A stretch of DNA of 30,475 bases, taken from positions 1 to 30,475 of the forward strand of contig CAJTXM010000019.1 in NCBI GenBank assembly GCA_910583545.1, written 5' to 3'. This document shows, piece after piece, positions 29,198 to 30,475 of this stretch. This stretch comes from an uncultured Christensenella sp. Lineage in GTDB: Bacteria > Bacillota > Clostridia > Christensenellales > Borkfalkiaceae. The notes under the pieces are model-generated. The model saw only the letters and a program-made list of their open reading frames with translations, did no database searches and was not told where the DNA came from. Each line of letters opens with the position of its first letter. Positions within the stretch are counted from its first letter, which is position 1. Both the position numbers and the translations under genes were made by a program.

Positions 29198-29224
29198 TGT
29201 TATAAATTTATTAAGGACGTATTT

Positions 29225-29716
29225 ATGTTGCACGTTTACCCTTTAAAAGACACAGACAGAAACAACTTCGAAAAGCTGTTCTGCGACTACTATGCCGAGC
29301 TTGACTGCGGTGAAGACGCAAAACATCTTATCGGCGAATATATAATTCCCGACCTTATTGCAGGCTTACTGCATATCGATCTTATAAACGATAACGGCGA
29401 GTGCGCAGGCTTTATAATCTATCAGATAGACGATATAAACAACGACTGGAACTTACAGGAGGGGTACGCGGATATACGCGAGATTTATATTGCGCCCGAA
29501 TACCGCCGAAAAGGCACGGGCAAATTTTTGCTTTATTCCGCCGAAATGAAATTGAAAGAGGCAGGCGCAAAAAAGTCGTACTGCCTACCTTATGCAAAGG
29601 CTATCCCCTTTTTCACCGCCTGCGGTTACAGGAACACAGACAGATACAACGACGAGCTTGACTGTTTTGTATTCGAAAAAAATTCACTGAATAACGGTTG
29701 TTCTCACAATGAATAA
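29225..29716 (+). CDS. GNAT family N-acetyltransferase
   Basis: I start at ATG 29225 (MLHVYPLKDTDR), preceded by AAGGA; the frame is open further upstream only through rpmA. The 163-aa protein has the GNAT core: strand 'GFIIYQIDD', the loop 'REIYIAPEYRRKGTGKFLL' (acetyl-CoA motif A, RRKGTG at about 98-103), then 'AIPFFTACGYRNTDRY'. The substrate is not predictable from sequence. Its last 8 nt overlap the AraC gene start, so the two are co-translated, and the regulator may control this enzyme. Confidence 0.9.
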   Translation: MLHVYPLKDTDRNNFEKLFCDYYAELDCGEDAKHLIGEYIIPDLIAGLLHIDLINDNGECAGFIIYQIDDINNDWNLQEGYADIREIYIAPEYRRKGTGKFLLYSAEMKLKEAGAKKSYCLPYAKAIPFFTACGYRNTDRYNDELDCFVFEKNSLNNGCSHNE

Positions 29717-30401
29717 AATTATCGAGGTTGCCGTCGGCTCAAACGGAGAAAGAACGCCGAAAAGCTTTGAAGTGATCGTATTTTCCGAAAACGGAGAAAT
29801 CAACGGTAAAACCGTTTTAACGGGGCAGACGGCAGTAATTCCTCCGCTGAAAAAATACTCCGCTTCCAACGGACTGAGAATATCGTTCGACGGCGCGCTT
29901 TTGCCGTTTACGGAAATCACCGTAATAGACGGATGCAAAGCGGCGATTGCTTTTGCCGTATGCGAAGCGCAGACATATATCAATTCCGACCTGCCTAAAA
30001 AAGAATTTCTTTTATCGGCAATTTCCAATTTTATTTTAAGTTACCTGATAGTTTTCGCCGAAAAGAAAGATTTTTCGCCTGCGGTGGAAACAGTACGCAG
30101 TGAAATTTTAAAGGGCGTTTCAGACTGCACGTTTTCTCTTGAAGACTGCCTTAAACGCCTGCCGTTAAATTACGACTATATCAGAAAAGCTTTCAAAAAA
30201 GAGACGGGCACGACCCCGCACGACTTCCTTTTAAAAGAGCGTATGTCGCTTGCAAGCCAGCTTCTGTCAAGCGGAATTTCAAACAAGTTTTCCTCTTACT
30301 CTATCTCTCAGATAGCAGAAGCCTGCGGTTATTCCGAACCTCTCTACTTTTCCCGCGTATTCAAAAAATACTTCGGCATTTCCCCAAGCGAATACAGATA
30401 A
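29709..30401 (+). CDS. AraC-family transcription regulator
   Basis: The 230-aa protein has an N-terminal sensing part of about 130 residues, without a clear cupin signature, and a C-terminal AraC domain with two helix-turn-helix motifs (about 135-230). 'FSLEDCLKRLPLNYDYIRKAFKKETGTTPHDFLLKERMSLASQLL' is the first motif. 'YSISQIAEACGYSEPLYFSRVFKKYFGISPSEYR' is the second and is the diagnostic end. The gene overlaps the GNAT gene by 8 nt. The likely terminator hairpin follows. Confidence 0.92.
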   Translation: MNKIIEVAVGSNGERTPKSFEVIVFSENGEINGKTVLTGQTAVIPPLKKYSASNGLRISFDGALLPFTEITVIDGCKAAIAFAVCEAQTYINSDLPKKEFLLSAISNFILSYLIVFAEKKDFSPAVETVRSEILKGVSDCTFSLEDCLKRLPLNYDYIRKAFKKETGTTPHDFLLKERMSLASQLLSSGISNKFSSYSISQIAEACGYSEPLYFSRVFKKYFGISPSEYR

Positions 30402-30409
30402 AAAATCAT

Positions 30410-30432
30410 AACTACGCGTTCAACGCGTAGTT
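30410..30432 (+). terminator. Hairpin after the AraC gene
   Basis: AACTACGCGT and ACGCGTAGTT form a 10-bp stem with a 3-nt loop, then TTGCATAAGC. A second small stem (GCCC/GGGC) follows at 30440-30451. Weak T-tract. Confidence 0.55.
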
Positions 30433-30475
30433 TGCATAAGCCCTAAAAGGGCATGATACTGGCAGCGCTATTCGC

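Noticed and set aside
1..30475. Search for CRISPR arrays, tRNA, rRNA and complete insertion sequences
   Set aside because: No regularly spaced identical repeats of CRISPR size, no cloverleaf or rRNA signatures, and no transposase gene were found by reading.

Overview
The window looks like a chromosomal stretch from a low-to-moderate GC Bacillota, most likely an uncultured gut-type Clostridia lineage. This is inferred from gene order, gene content and spacer-17 sigma-A promoters; no rRNA or marker tree was available. Nothing identifies the genus.

Region 1 (1-4260) is accessory. On the minus strand it holds a truncated membrane protein, two small unknown proteins in a TAATG overlap, a sigma-70-region-4-like regulator, two very small proteins, and a 5'-truncated HTH regulator. 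The HTH gene abuts the tail of an unrelated plus-strand gene, so this looks like a decayed integrative element. Next comes a zinc-ribbon/BspA-repeat membrane protein, divergent from a 69-aa Cro-type regulator, with two perfect palindromes between them.

Region 2 (4350-9728) is a core minus-strand cluster, transcribed pyrH, frr, uppS, cdsA, dxr, rseP: nucleotide supply, ribosome recycling, isoprenoid and lipid-carrier synthesis, phospholipid synthesis and intramembrane proteolysis. Region 3 (9767-13423) has a DUF6809-like protein, an unknown lipoprotein, and rpsB-tsf with a clear promoter.

Region 4 (13498-16634) has hsp20 and a three-gene cluster: a lipoprotein, an ECF sigma factor and a membrane-anchored partner. 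The lipoprotein and the partner share the same unusual acidic extracytoplasmic domain. Region 5 (16740-18915) is an operon of ruvX, a DUF1292 gene and a TIR-methyltransferase fusion, the most interesting single protein in the window.

Region 6 (18940-21747) carries two tandem related lipoproteins sharing a 97-bp identical DNA block, a membrane-anchored XRE regulator and a small one-helix membrane protein. Region 7 (22048-25845) has a GltD/NfnB-type flavoprotein without a partner, a second DUF6809-like protein divergent from an XRE regulator across a diad operator-like site, a BspA-repeat lipoprotein and a SecB-like chaperone.

Region 8 (25863-30475) is plus-stranded: an RNase E/G, a 400-bp stretch with a doubtful ORF, an L21-type leader with rplU and rpmA, a GNAT acetyltransferase and an AraC regulator, plus one minus-strand helical protein. 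The usual L27 protease gene (prp) is missing from the rplU-rpmA pair, although L27 keeps a short cleavable-looking N-terminus.

A recurrent trait is probable leaderless transcription: in front of ruvX and the XRE membrane regulator (and, with a poorer -35, dxr) the -10 hexamer lies only 5-6 nt before the start codon and no Shine-Dalgarno is present. No tRNA, rRNA, CRISPR array or complete insertion sequence was seen.
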